A stretch of 64,000 bases of DNA from JACVRW01 sp963827065 (lineage in GTDB: Bacteria > Actinomycetota > Thermoleophilia > Solirubrobacterales > Thermoleophilaceae), in assembly GCA_963827065.1 (NCBI GenBank), contig CAWGZM010000010.1, forward strand, positions 124,001 to 188,000, in the 5' to 3' direction. Below, piece by piece: positions 18,188 through 26,390 of this stretch; position 1 is the first letter of the stretch, and every line of letters begins with the position of its first letter. Position numbers and translations under genes: made by a program. The notes under the pieces were generated by a model. It saw only the letters and a list, made by a program, of their open reading frames with translations, did not search any database and was not told where the DNA came from.

Positions 18188-19305
18188 GGCAGGCCGCGCC
18201 GCCTCGGCCCGTGCCACCGTTCACCGCGGAGCACGACGAGCTGCGCGAGGAGATCAGGACCTTCGTCGCCGACGAGCTGCGCCCGCATGCCGCCGAGTGG
18301 GAGGAGGCGCGCTGGTTCCCGGACGAGGTCTTCGCCCGCATGGGCGAGCGCGGGTTGCTCGGCATCAAGTACCCGGTCGAGTACGGCGGGCGCGGTCTCG
18401 GCTACGTGGAGGACGCCGTGCTCGCGCAGGAGCTCTCGCGCTGTGGGTCAGGGGGCCTCGCGGCGGGCATCGGGGCGCACGTCTCGATCGCGACGCCGCC
18501 GGTGTGGAAGTTCGGCACGGACCAGCAGAAGGAGCGCTTCCTCGCCCCGGCGATCCGAGGCGAGCGGATCGGCGCGCTCGCCATCACGGAACCGGGCGCC
18601 GGCTCGGACGTGGCCGGCATCCGCACGCGCGCACAGGCGGTCGACGGCGGCTTCGTGGTCAACGGGTCGAAGACCTTCATCACGAACGGTGTGCGCGCCG
18701 ACTTCGTGGTCACGGCCGTGAAGACCACCGAGGAGGGCGGCCATCACGGCATCTCCTTTCTCGTCATCGAGCGCGACATGGACGGCTTCCTGGTCTCGAG
18801 GAAGCTCGAGAAGCTCGGCTGGCACGCGTCCGACACCGCCGAGCTCTCGTTCGACGACGTGTTCGTCCCCGAGGAGAACCTCCTCGGCGAGGAGAACCGG
18901 GGCTTCCAGCTCGTGATGGCCAACTTCCAGTGGGAGCGGCTCGTGATGGCCCTCGGCGCGGTCGGCTCGATGGAGGTCGTGCTGGAGCGCGCGGTCGCGG
19001 CCGCGGCGGGCCGGACCGAGCTCCGTCACACGGTGGCGGAGCTGGCGGTCAAGCTCGAGGCCTCGCGCGCACTCACGAACCACGCCCTCTACCTGTTCGC
19101 CGGCGGCCACGACGCGATCCGTGAGGTGACCGAGGCGAAGCTGCTCTCGCAGCGGTCCGCGCTCGAGCTGGCCGAGACGGCGTTCCGGATCTCGGGCGGC
19201 GACCTCGAGCTCGGTCGGGCCCTGCGCGACACGCGGCTCGGCCCGATCGGCGGCGGCACCGACGAGGTCATGAAGGAGATCCTCGGGAGGCTGTTGGGGC
19301 TCTAG
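18184..19305 (+). CDS. Acyl-CoA dehydrogenase
   Basis: A 373-residue acyl-CoA dehydrogenase. LAITEPGAGSDVAGIRT and FVVNGSKTFITNG are the FAD and substrate signatures, and LEKLGWHASDTAELSFDDVFVP the middle beta-domain. As in the 13128 gene the C-terminal Glu position is Gly (IGGGTDEVM), and the base candidate is the Glu in WERLVMALG (about 252). The helical C-terminus is shorter than usual: the stretch after LVMALG lacks the common RxxFGxPI motif, which may limit FAD contacts across the dimer. The GTG at 18184 overlaps the ATPase stop; the GTG at 18211 is possible. The stop shares CTAG with the convergent membrane protein gene. Confidence 0.88.
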   Translation: MRQAAPPRPVPPFTAEHDELREEIRTFVADELRPHAAEWEEARWFPDEVFARMGERGLLGIKYPVEYGGRGLGYVEDAVLAQELSRCGSGGLAAGIGAHVSIATPPVWKFGTDQQKERFLAPAIRGERIGALAITEPGAGSDVAGIRTRAQAVDGGFVVNGSKTFITNGVRADFVVTAVKTTEEGGHHGISFLVIERDMDGFLVSRKLEKLGWHASDTAELSFDDVFVPEENLLGEENRGFQLVMANFQWERLVMALGAVGSMEVVLERAVAAAAGRTELRHTVAELAVKLEASRALTNHALYLFAGGHDAIREVTEAKLLSQRSALELAETAFRISGGDLELGRALRDTRLGPIGGGTDEVMKEILGRLLGL

Positions 19306-19574
19306 GGGCGCGGCGACCTGCGCGCCGCCGACTCCGGCTCGTCGGGCCAGCGCCCGTGCTCGTCGAAGAAACGGCGGGCGTCCTCCTCGCGGCCGCGTGT
19401 CTTGTCGCCCTCGACGCCGATCCGGTAGATGACGTTGAGGAGCAGCACGGCCGTGGCGGCGCTGATGAACATCGCGCCGGCGGCCAGCCCGATGCGCCCC
19501 GAGGTCCCCGCGATGACGATGCCCACGACGAAGAGCACGAGCGGAATGCCGTAGCGAACGATGTTGAGGGTCAT
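19302..19574 (-). CDS. Small two-helix membrane protein
   Basis: A 90-residue protein with two hydrophobic segments (about 8-24 and 29-50) separated by a short SGRIG turn, followed by a charged cytoplasmic tail containing FFDEHGRWPDE. The tail motif (a Phe-Phe-Asp-Glu-His-Gly-x-Trp-Pro pattern) recurs, as I recall, in unannotated actinobacterial membrane proteins, but I cannot name a function. Its TAG overlaps the dehydrogenase TAG through a shared CTAG. Confidence 0.72.
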   Translation of the reverse strand: MTLNIVRYGIPLVLFVVGIVIAGTSGRIGLAAGAMFISAATAVLLLNVIYRIGVEGDKTRGREEDARRFFDEHGRWPDEPESAARRSPRP

Positions 19575-19647
19575 CCGGAACCCAAGATAGGCCGGATCGT
19601 CATGATGCCTGCCTCGAAATCACTGCAGTGCCGAAAGGAGTCACAGA

Positions 19648-20475
19648 GTGGGAGTACTGGACGGAAAGGCGGCGATCGTCACTGGTTCTGCCCGGGGCAT
19701 CGGCCGGGCAACCGCCGAGCTGCTCGCGGAGCACGGTGCGCGCGTGCTGATCAACGATCTCGACGCGGACGTCGCCGAGCAGGCATCGTCCGAGATCGCG
19801 GGCGAGACCGCCGTCTTCGGCGGCGACCTCACCAAGGAGGGCGTGCCGGACCAGCTGGTGCAGAAGGCGGTCGACGAGTTCGGCCAGCTCGACATCATCG
19901 TGAACAACGCCGGCTACACGAAGGACGGCGTCGCTCACAAGATGACCGACGAGCAGTTTCAGGCGATGCTCGACATCCACACGGTCGTGCCCTTCCGGGT
20001 CTGCCGCGCCGCCGCTCCCCACATGCGCGAGCCGGCCAAGCAGGAGCGCGAGGAGGGCCGCGAGGTCTTCCGCAAGATCGTCAACGTGTCCTCCACCTCG
20101 GGCATGCACGGCAACGCCGGCCAGGTCAACTACTCGGCCGGCAAGCTGGGCGTGGTCGGCCTCACGAAGACGCTCGCCAAGGAGTGGGGCCAGTTCAAGA
20201 TCAACGTGAACGCCGTGGCCTTCGGCTTCGTCGAGACGCGTCTGACCGCCGCTAAGGAGTCGGGCAACACGATGGTGAAGGACGGTGAGGAGATCCAGCT
20301 CGGCATCCCCGAGCAGATGCGCCAGATGGCCTCGATGCTGATCCCGCTGGGCCGGCCCGCCTCGCCGGAGGAGGCGGCCGGACCCGTGTTCTTCCTCTGC
20401 TCGCCGTGGGCCGACTTCGTCCACGGCCAGGTGCTGAACGTGACGGGCGGGCAATTCGGAGGGATGTACTTCTAG
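19648..20475 (+). CDS. SDR-family oxidoreductase (FabG-like)
   Basis: A 275-residue classical SDR. TGSARGIGRA (12-21) binds the cofactor, IVNNAG (about 85) and the Ser-Tyr-Lys triad (VSSTSG, then YSAGK at about 158) are intact. NDLDAD after strand 2 has an acidic residue, favouring NAD over NADP. FabG/HSD17B4-like members reduce 3-oxoacyl-CoA/ACP or oxidise 3-hydroxyacyl-CoA; with acyl-CoA dehydrogenase genes next door a beta-oxidation role is plausible. The GTG start at 19648 is supported by AAAGGAG 8 bases upstream. An insertion of about 12 charged residues (KQEREEGREVF) before the catalytic Ser is unusual. The stop shares CTAG with the HAF protein stop. Confidence 0.88.
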   Translation: MGVLDGKAAIVTGSARGIGRATAELLAEHGARVLINDLDADVAEQASSEIAGETAVFGGDLTKEGVPDQLVQKAVDEFGQLDIIVNNAGYTKDGVAHKMTDEQFQAMLDIHTVVPFRVCRAAAPHMREPAKQEREEGREVFRKIVNVSSTSGMHGNAGQVNYSAGKLGVVGLTKTLAKEWGQFKINVNAVAFGFVETRLTAAKESGNTMVKDGEEIQLGIPEQMRQMASMLIPLGRPASPEEAAGPVFFLCSPWADFVHGQVLNVTGGQFGGMYF

Positions 20476-21440
20476 GGCATGAGCGGTGCGCGGATCCCGT
20501 AGTCCCCGACGATCTCGCCCCCGTTGCTGATGTCGAGCGCGCGCGTGTAGACGGCGCCCCTACCGTCGAGCATCGTCAGCTCGCCGCGCTCGAGCAGGAA
20601 GCCGCGCGACCCGCCGCGGGCGTCGTAGGCGAGGCCCACGATCTGGCCGCGGTCGTTGATCGCGGACGGCTGCGTGCCGCCCATCGCCGGCTGCGCACCC
20701 GGGGCCTCGGGAAGCGTCATGACGCGGCCGTTCCGCTCGCGCAGGAAGCCGTGGTACGCGCCGTCAGCGTCGATGTAGGAGCCGACCATCTGCCCGCGGT
20801 TGTTTATGCCGAGGACCGTGGTACCCGTCGCGCGCGGGACGTCGATCGTGCTGAACTCGCCGTCGTCCCAGAGGAAGCCATGCACGGATCCGGCCTCGTC
20901 CACGTAGATACCCACGACCTGTCGCCGGTCGTTGATCTTCAGTGGGCCGGTGACCACAGAGCCCGGTACGACGACGTCGATGAACCGGCCCCTCTTCGTG
21001 CGCAGGAAACCGGTCGTCGTGACGCCCTGGTCGTCGTTGTAGAAGCCGACCATCTCGCCGCGGTTGTTGAGGTCGACGTACTCGTCGATCTCGCTGCCGC
21101 CGGGCGGTTCCTCCAACCTGTCGAAGCGACCCTTGCGGTCGCGCACGAAGTGACGTATGGCGCGGTCGCGCCCCTCGTAGGCACCGAGGATCTCGCCACG
21201 GTCGTTGATGCCCGTGGTCGCGGTCCCGGCCTGCCCGTCCGGCGTGGCCGGGACGGTCGTCGCGCGGGGATGATCGATCGGGGTCAGGACTCCACGCTTT
21301 GCCAGGAAGCCATGGCTCGTGGTGCCTGCTGCCGACTGCGGGGGGTCGGCCGACGCCGACAGCACCGAGAGGGCGAGCAGCGTCAGCGTCACCGCGATGA
21401 CGGCGGCGACCGCTGATCTCGATGGGCGCAAGGTGCTCAT
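20472..21440 (-). CDS. Secreted HAF-repeat protein
   Basis: A 322-residue protein with an N-terminal signal or anchor (hydrophobic about 8-30, ending SASA). The rest is built from about six to seven repeats of 35-45 residues with the pattern INDRGEIVGxY...GFL...G, the HAF (probable extracellular) repeat. These are predicted to form a beta-propeller or solenoid. The function of HAF proteins is unknown; surface recognition is a guess. It stands alone between two SDR genes. Confidence 0.8.
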   Translation of the reverse strand: MSTLRPSRSAVAAVIAVTLTLLALSVLSASADPPQSAAGTTSHGFLAKRGVLTPIDHPRATTVPATPDGQAGTATTGINDRGEILGAYEGRDRAIRHFVRDRKGRFDRLEEPPGGSEIDEYVDLNNRGEMVGFYNDDQGVTTTGFLRTKRGRFIDVVVPGSVVTGPLKINDRRQVVGIYVDEAGSVHGFLWDDGEFSTIDVPRATGTTVLGINNRGQMVGSYIDADGAYHGFLRERNGRVMTLPEAPGAQPAMGGTQPSAINDRGQIVGLAYDARGGSRGFLLERGELTMLDGRGAVYTRALDISNGGEIVGDYGIRAPLMP

Positions 21441-21558
21441 GCGTCACCATTCGCGCCGGAGCGCTGGCCGGATCAGTCGAGGCGAGCCCGTCGTCAACTA
21501 AACCGAATGGGCGCGAAAGGCGCCCTTGGTGCGCCGGGGCGTCTCTACTTTTGCTCGC

Positions 21559-22389
21559 ATGAGCGACGCACGGGTCTGGTTCATCACAGGAGCGACAAGC
21601 GGCTTCGGCCGCGCCATCGCGGAAGCGGCACTGGAACGCGGCGACTCCGTCGTGGCGACGGCGCGGCGCACCGACGGGCTTGCCGAGCTCGGCGAACCCG
21701 AGCGCGTCCACGCGGTTCGCCTCGACGTGACCGACCCAGCGGACCGCGAGGCCGCCGTGGCAGCCGCCCTCGACCGCTTCGGTCGCATCGACGTGCTAGT
21801 GAACAACGCGGGCCGCACGCAGGTCGGCGCCGTCGAGGAGACGACCGACGAGGAGTTGCGCGCGCTCTTCGACCTCCACTTCTTCGGGCCGGCGGCGCTC
21901 ACGCGCCTGGTGCTGCCAGCCATGCGGGAGCAGAGCGGCGGCGCGATCGTGCAGATGTCGAGCGTCGGCGGCCAGGTGACCGCGCCGGGCTTCGGCGCCT
22001 ACTGCGCGACGAAGTTCGCGCTCGAGGGCTTGACCGAGACGCTCCGCGACGAGGTCCAGCCCTTCGGCATCCACACGCTGATCGTCGAGCCCGGGGCGTT
22101 CCGCACAGGCCTGTTCCGCGCGGACGCCGCCTACATGTCGGACGTGATGCCCGAGTACGAGGAGACGGTCGGGCCGACACGCGAGTACGTGCGCGGCAAC
22201 CACGGCCTGCAGGCGGGCGACCCGGCCAAGGCGGCCGCGGCGATCATCACCGCGCTCGACACCGACGAACCGCCACTGCGGCTGGTCCTCGGCGCCGACG
22301 CGATCGGCAACATCGGGCAGCGGCTCGAGGCCGTCGGTGCGGAGCTGCGCGAGTGGGAGCAGGTCGGGCGCAACACCGCCGTCGAATAG
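21559..22389 (+). CDS. SDR-family oxidoreductase
   Basis: A 276-residue classical SDR: FITGATSGFGRAIAEAAL (8-25), VNNAGRTQVGAVEE (about 80), Ser in QMSSVGGQ, and YCATKFALEGLTE (about 149) as the catalytic Tyr-Lys. TARRTD after strand 2 supplies basic residues, suggesting NADP(H). The pattern matches the large group of oxidoreductases annotated as retinol- or 17-beta-hydroxysteroid-dehydrogenase-like. The ATG at 21559 sits beside the glycine motif. A paralogue of the same type lies at 53940. Confidence 0.87.
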   Translation: MSDARVWFITGATSGFGRAIAEAALERGDSVVATARRTDGLAELGEPERVHAVRLDVTDPADREAAVAAALDRFGRIDVLVNNAGRTQVGAVEETTDEELRALFDLHFFGPAALTRLVLPAMREQSGGAIVQMSSVGGQVTAPGFGAYCATKFALEGLTETLRDEVQPFGIHTLIVEPGAFRTGLFRADAAYMSDVMPEYEETVGPTREYVRGNHGLQAGDPAKAAAAIITALDTDEPPLRLVLGADAIGNIGQRLEAVGAELREWEQVGRNTAVE

Positions 22390-22422
22390 AACGAGGCAGA
22401 AACCGTCCCTCCGTAGGGCCGA

Positions 22423-22530
22423 CCCTGGCTCCGCATCAAGGACGACAAGGTCATCGAGCACTGGGCAAACCGCGACGACCTGGGAATGGCCGTCGAGCTG
22501 GGCTGGGTACCGCCGCGCGTCCGCCTAGGA
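22423..22530 (+). pseudogene. Remnant of a SnoaL-like / ester cyclase gene (C-terminal fragment)
   Basis: Only about 35 codons remain, beginning after an in-frame TAG at 22414. The translation WLRIKDDKVIEHWANRDDLG followed by ELGWVPP matches the characteristic end of SnoaL-like polyketide cyclase/ester cyclase proteins (xIxxGKIxEHWxxRDDLGxxxQLG). There is no start codon, no ribosome binding site and no upstream half, so this is a decayed fragment lying between an SDR and hmgA, possibly the tail of a gene lost by deletion. Confidence 0.6.
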
Positions 22531-22535
22531 CCAGG

Positions 22536-23768
22536 TCAGGCCGACGGTCCCGTGACGACGGTGTCCGACTGGGGGACCCCGTCCTGGCTCGGGACCCCGC
22601 CCGACCGGTCCGGGTTCCACGAATAGGCGTACTCGGGCTTGTCGACCTCGCTCCAGAGCATCGACAGCTTGAGCGGGCGGAAGGTGTCCCACATCACCGC
22701 CAGCTCGTCAGTCGACTTCTTGCCGAGCGCCTTCTCGACCGCGCCCGGCTGCGGCCCGTGCGGCAGGCCGGACGGGTGCAGCGTGATCGAGCCGATGTCG
22801 ACGCCCTTGCGAGCCGCGTAGTCGCCCGCCGCGTAGAACATGACCTCCTCGGACTGGATGTTCGAGTGGTGGTACGGGAGTGTGACCGCCTCGGGGTCCC
22901 AGTCGAGCATCCGCGGCGCGAACGTGCAGATCACAAAGTTCGGCCCCTGGAAGGTCTGGTGGGCGGGTGGCGGCAGGTGGAAGCGGCCCGCGCGCGGCTC
23001 GAAGTCATCCGCGTTGAAGGTGTACGGCCAGACGTAGCCGTCCCAGCCCACGACGTCGAACGGGTGCCGGTCCAGCACGTAGTCCTGGTAGCCGTCGCGG
23101 ACGCGCACGGTCACGGGGTACTCGCCTGCCTCGTCGAAGGTCTCGAGCTCCCCCGGCGCGTGGAAGTCGCGCTGCGAGTAGGGCGCGTGTTCGAGCAGCT
23201 GCCCGTAGCGGTTGCGGTAGCGGTTCGGCGTCTCGATCTCGCCGGGCGTGTGGAAGCACACCCAGTACTGCTCCTCGCCCTCGGGGAGCTCGAAGCTGTG
23301 CGTCGTGCCGCGCGGAATGACGAGGTAGTCGCGCTCGCGGAAGGGCACGCGCCCGAACACCGTGCGCAGAACGCCGGAGCCGCGATGCACGTAGATGACC
23401 TCGTCGCCCTCGCCGTTTCGGTAGAAGCCCTCGAGCGGCTCGGTCGGCTTCGCGATCGAGACCTCGATGTCGCCGTTCCACATCAGCAGGCGCCGGCTCG
23501 AGAGCGGGTCGCCGCCCGGCTCGACCGGCTGGGTGTCCGCGAGCCGGTGCACGTGCGCCTCGGGCACCCACTCGTCGCGCTCGACCGGACGGAACGCGCC
23601 GACCTGGTCGAGCCGGCAGGGCGACTGGAGGTGGAGCAGGATCGACTCGTTGCCGGAGAAGCCCTCGTAGCCCATCACCTCCTCGACGAGCAGCGGCGAC
23701 GACGCGCCGTTCTGACGAACCTGCACGTGACGCTTGGGTGGGATCTTTCCGAGACTCGCGTAACGCAT
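22536..23768 (-). CDS. hmgA: Homogentisate 1,2-dioxygenase
   Basis: A 410-residue ring-cleaving dioxygenase that converts homogentisate to maleylacetoacetate. The iron site is visible: PYHHSNIQSEEVMFY carries a His and the Glu ligand (about 305-320), and HPSGLPHGPQPG the second His (about 340-350). YVHRGSGVL and HTPGEIETPNRYRNRYGQL fit the N-terminal domain of the family. It follows hppD with a TGATG stop/start overlap, giving a two-gene tyrosine-degradation unit; maleylacetoacetate isomerase and fumarylacetoacetase are not in the window. The ATG at 23768 is set by that overlap. Confidence 0.94.
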   Translation of the reverse strand: MRYASLGKIPPKRHVQVRQNGASSPLLVEEVMGYEGFSGNESILLHLQSPCRLDQVGAFRPVERDEWVPEAHVHRLADTQPVEPGGDPLSSRRLLMWNGDIEVSIAKPTEPLEGFYRNGEGDEVIYVHRGSGVLRTVFGRVPFRERDYLVIPRGTTHSFELPEGEEQYWVCFHTPGEIETPNRYRNRYGQLLEHAPYSQRDFHAPGELETFDEAGEYPVTVRVRDGYQDYVLDRHPFDVVGWDGYVWPYTFNADDFEPRAGRFHLPPPAHQTFQGPNFVICTFAPRMLDWDPEAVTLPYHHSNIQSEEVMFYAAGDYAARKGVDIGSITLHPSGLPHGPQPGAVEKALGKKSTDELAVMWDTFRPLKLSMLWSEVDKPEYAYSWNPDRSGGVPSQDGVPQSDTVVTGPSA

Positions 23769-24910
23769 CAGAGGTTTCCTCTCCGGTCCTGCTCGCGCTC
23801 GATCGCCTCGAAGAGGGCCTTGAAGTTGCCCTCGCCGAAGCCGCGGGCGCCGTGTCGCTCGATGATCTCGAAGAACACGGTCGGACGGTCACCGATCGGC
23901 TTCGTAAAGATCTGCAGGAGATAGCCCTCGTCGTCGCGGTCGACGAGGATCCCGAGTCGCCTGAGGTCCGCGATGTCCTCGTCGATCTCGCCGATCCGCT
24001 CCGGGACCTCCTCGTAGTACTCCTCGGGGATCGTGAGGAACTCGACTCCGCGCTCCCTCAGGGCGGCGACGCATCCCACGATGTCCCGCGTCGCGACGGC
24101 GATGTGCTGCGCGCCGGCGCCGTTGTAGAACTCGATGTACTCGTCGATCTGCGACTTGCGCTTGCCCTCGGCCGGCTCGTTGATCGGGAACTTCAGGCGG
24201 CCGCTGCCGTCCGTGACCACCTTGGACATCAGCGCCGAGTACTCGGTCGAGATCGCCTCGTCGGAGAAGTGGATCATCTCGGTCATGCCGAAGACGCGCT
24301 CGTAGTAGTGGACCCACTCCTCCATGTGGCCCAGCTCCACGTTGCCGACGATGTGGTCGATGCCCATCAGCAGCATGCCTTCCGGGTCGCTGGGGGCGTC
24401 CGCGCGCCGCTCGTAGCCCGGCAGGAACGCCCCGCGATAATCCTCGCGCTGCACGAAGAGATGGAGGGTGTCGCCGTAGGTCGCGATGGCGGAGAGCTGC
24501 ACACGGCCGTGCTCGTCCTCCTCCCAGCGCGGGGTCATCACGCCGCGCGCACCGTGGTCGACGGCGTGCTCATAGGCCGCCGCGGCGTCGGGCACGCTAA
24601 GCGCGATCTTGTGGACGCCGTCGCCGTGGCGGGCGTGATGGCCGGCGATCTCGTCACCGCCGCTCAGCGTCCCCGTCAGCACGAGCCGGATGCGCCCCTG
24701 CTCGAGCACGTGCGACTTGTGCTCTCGATGACCCGTCTCGAGCCCGCGGTAGGCCGTCTCGGTGAAGCCGAAGGCGTGCACGAAGTAGTAGGCAGCCTGC
24801 GCCGCGTTGCCGACGTAGAACTCCACGTGGTCGATCCCGTGGACGGGCATGCTGTCGTTCTCGTGCACCGGCGGGGTGACGGTGCGTGGGGCAAGCTCGT
24901 CGGTCGCCAT
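23768..24910 (-). CDS. hppD: 4-hydroxyphenylpyruvate dioxygenase
   Basis: A 380-residue enzyme that converts 4-hydroxyphenylpyruvate to homogentisate with loss of CO2. It has the two vicinal-oxygen-chelate domains: GIDHVEFYVGNAAQAAYYF at the N-terminus, then GIDHIVGNV (first iron His, about 183), GAQHIAVATRD (second His, about 261) and TVFFEIIERHG (Glu ligand, about 346). EGYLLQIFTKPIGDRPT is also diagnostic. It leads the hppD-hmgA unit and is divergent from an Lrp-type regulator with a dyad in the shared promoter region. Confidence 0.95.
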   Translation of the reverse strand: MATDELAPRTVTPPVHENDSMPVHGIDHVEFYVGNAAQAAYYFVHAFGFTETAYRGLETGHREHKSHVLEQGRIRLVLTGTLSGGDEIAGHHARHGDGVHKIALSVPDAAAAYEHAVDHGARGVMTPRWEEDEHGRVQLSAIATYGDTLHLFVQREDYRGAFLPGYERRADAPSDPEGMLLMGIDHIVGNVELGHMEEWVHYYERVFGMTEMIHFSDEAISTEYSALMSKVVTDGSGRLKFPINEPAEGKRKSQIDEYIEFYNGAGAQHIAVATRDIVGCVAALRERGVEFLTIPEEYYEEVPERIGEIDEDIADLRRLGILVDRDDEGYLLQIFTKPIGDRPTVFFEIIERHGARGFGEGNFKALFEAIEREQDRRGNL

Positions 24911-25012
24911 CGGGCTCCTCTCTCGGTTTCAGATCACTCCACGTAATGATTCCGATGAATTTGGCACTGCACAATGCTGATTTGTTGCAGGAGTGCCACA
25001 CTTCACCCCCAT
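24911..25012. promoter_or_regulatory. Divergent hppD / Lrp promoter region with dyad
   Basis: The 102-bp spacer is AT-richer than its surroundings. TGGCACT (24962-24968) and AGTGCCA (24992-24998) are inverted, and inside them ACAA (24971-24974) faces TTGT (24982-24985). Nested dyads of this kind suit an Lrp/AsnC octamer. Control of hppD-hmgA by the divergent regulator, with an aromatic amino acid or keto acid as effector, is the simplest reading. Confidence 0.5.
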
Positions 25013-25441
25013 ATGGACGACACCGACCGGAGAATCGTTGCGCTGCTGCGCCAGAATGCCCGCCGCTCCTTTCAGGACATCGGCCGGCACGTCCATCTCT
25101 CCGCCCCGGCGGTCAAGCGGCGCATCGACCGGCTCGAGGCCGACGGGGTGATTCAGGGCTACACGGCGCTCGTCGACCCGCGTGCCTTCGGCTGGCACGC
25201 GGAGGCGTTCGTCGACCTCTACTGCGAGGGCCGCATGCCCGCCGATTCGATCAAGCGCGCCGTCGAGGACGAGCCGGGCGTGGTGTCGGCGCACACCGTC
25301 GCCGGCGAGGCCAGCGCGCTGCTGCACGTGCAGGCACGCGACACTCAGGACCTCGAGCTCTGCCTCGAGCGCATACGGGCCACCGACGGCATCACCCGCA
25401 CCGTGACCGAGGTGGTGCTGTCGACGTTGTTCGAGCGCTAG
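25013..25441 (+). CDS. Lrp/AsnC-family transcriptional regulator
   Basis: A 142-residue regulator. The HTH (DDTDRRIVALLRQNARRSFQDIG, then LSAPAVKRRIDRLEADGVIQGY) is followed by a RAM ligand-binding domain (PGVVSAHTVAGEASALLHVQARD). The start is the ATG at 25013; a longer in-frame version would add 13 residues with no family match. Being divergent from hppD it probably controls tyrosine catabolism. Confidence 0.9.
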   Translation: MDDTDRRIVALLRQNARRSFQDIGRHVHLSAPAVKRRIDRLEADGVIQGYTALVDPRAFGWHAEAFVDLYCEGRMPADSIKRAVEDEPGVVSAHTVAGEASALLHVQARDTQDLELCLERIRATDGITRTVTEVVLSTLFER

Positions 25442-25452
25442 CGGGGTAGCCG

Positions 25453-25833
25453 CTAGCGGTCGGCCGCTATCCCGGGCCCCGCGCCGGGGTCGTCGTCGCC
25501 TTCCTCAGGATCCCGCACGACCTCGGTCGGGTCGAGCTCGTCCGGCTCGCCGTACGCCGCGCCGGACCGGTCCGACTCGACCTCGGGCGTGAACTCGTCC
25601 TCGGCGGGGTTGTGCCGGTGCTCCCCGTGCGAGGCGGCCTCGATCAGCTCCTCCTCGGACTCCTCGAAGCCCTCCGCAACGCCACCGCCGCCCTCCTCGA
25701 CTGCGCGGTCGGCGTCGTCGCCGTCGTAGTCCGGGGCCTCGCCGCCGATCGCCGCCGCCTCCGCCGCGGCGGCCTCCTCCTCGTGCTCGAGCAGCTCCTC
25801 GTCGGGTGGGTCGTTCGTCTCGTTCACGGTCAT
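25453..25833 (-). CDS. Small highly acidic protein, function unknown
   Basis: A 126-residue, low-complexity, strongly acidic protein (EEEAAAAEAAA, FEESEEELIEAA, DPEEGDDDPG) with very few basic residues apart from a HGEHRHNP segment. There is no signal peptide and no membrane helix; it is probably disordered. The opposite strand also has open frames, but codon-position GC favours this one. I do not recognise a family. Confidence 0.6.
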   Translation of the reverse strand: MTVNETNDPPDEELLEHEEEAAAAEAAAIGGEAPDYDGDDADRAVEEGGGGVAEGFEESEEELIEAASHGEHRHNPAEDEFTPEVESDRSGAAYGEPDELDPTEVVRDPEEGDDDPGAGPGIAADR

Positions 25834-25868
25834 GCAGGGCGAATACCCCGGCCCGCCGCGCCCGAACC

Positions 25869-26390
25869 TCAGCCCCGGAGCGGGAGGTCACTGCCGTAGA
25901 TCGTGAGCTCGAAGCCGCGCAGACGGGTGGCCCCCTCCTCGGTCATCCCGAGCTTCTCGGCCACGCGGATCGAGCGCGCGTTCTCCGTGGCGATCAGGCT
26001 GATGAGGTGGTCCGCTCCGAGCTCCTCCTGGGCCCAGGCGGCGGCCGCGCGCGCGGCCTCGCCCGCGAAGCCCTCACCCCAGCGCGGCCGCGCGACTGTC
26101 CAGCCCAGTTCCAGCGCCGGCCAGTCGGGTGGGAACAGGAGCCCCGCGCGTCCCACGAGCGCCCCGCTCTCCCGCTCCTCGAGCACCCAGTGGCCGAAGC
26201 CCTTGAGCAGCCAATGGCCCGCAAGGCCCGCCATCTCGTCCCAGGCCTCGCCGGCGCCGATGCCGCCGTCGTACCCGAGCCAGCGCATCACCTCGTCGTC
26301 GGCGCAGAGCGCCGCCCACTCCTCGAGGTCCTCGTAACGCCAGCCGCGCAGGAGAAGCCGCTCCGTCTCGAGCACGGGTACGACGGTCAC
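25869..26390 (-). CDS. GNAT-family N-acetyltransferase (RimJ-type)
   Basis: A 173-residue acetyltransferase: ETERLLLRGWRYEDLEEWAAL at the N-terminus is the RimJ/RimL opening, LELGWTVARPRWGEGFAGEAARAAAAW contains the acetyl-CoA pyrophosphate loop (R-x-x-W-G-x-G/F-A), and LISLIATENARSIRVAEKLGM is motif B. It transfers an acetyl group to an amine of a protein or small molecule; the substrate is unknown. The GTG start at 26390 overlaps the stop of the upstream SDR (GTGA), so both are made together. Confidence 0.87.
   Translation of the reverse strand: MTVVPVLETERLLLRGWRYEDLEEWAALCADDEVMRWLGYDGGIGAGEAWDEMAGLAGHWLLKGFGHWVLEERESGALVGRAGLLFPPDWPALELGWTVARPRWGEGFAGEAARAAAAWAQEELGADHLISLIATENARSIRVAEKLGMTEEGATRLRGFELTIYGSDLPLRG

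Noticed and set aside
25441..25470. Palindromic CGCTAGCGG copies after the Lrp gene as a terminator
   Set aside because: The GCTAGC copies form only a weak hairpin without a T-tract, and part lies within the convergent gene, so the evidence is too thin.
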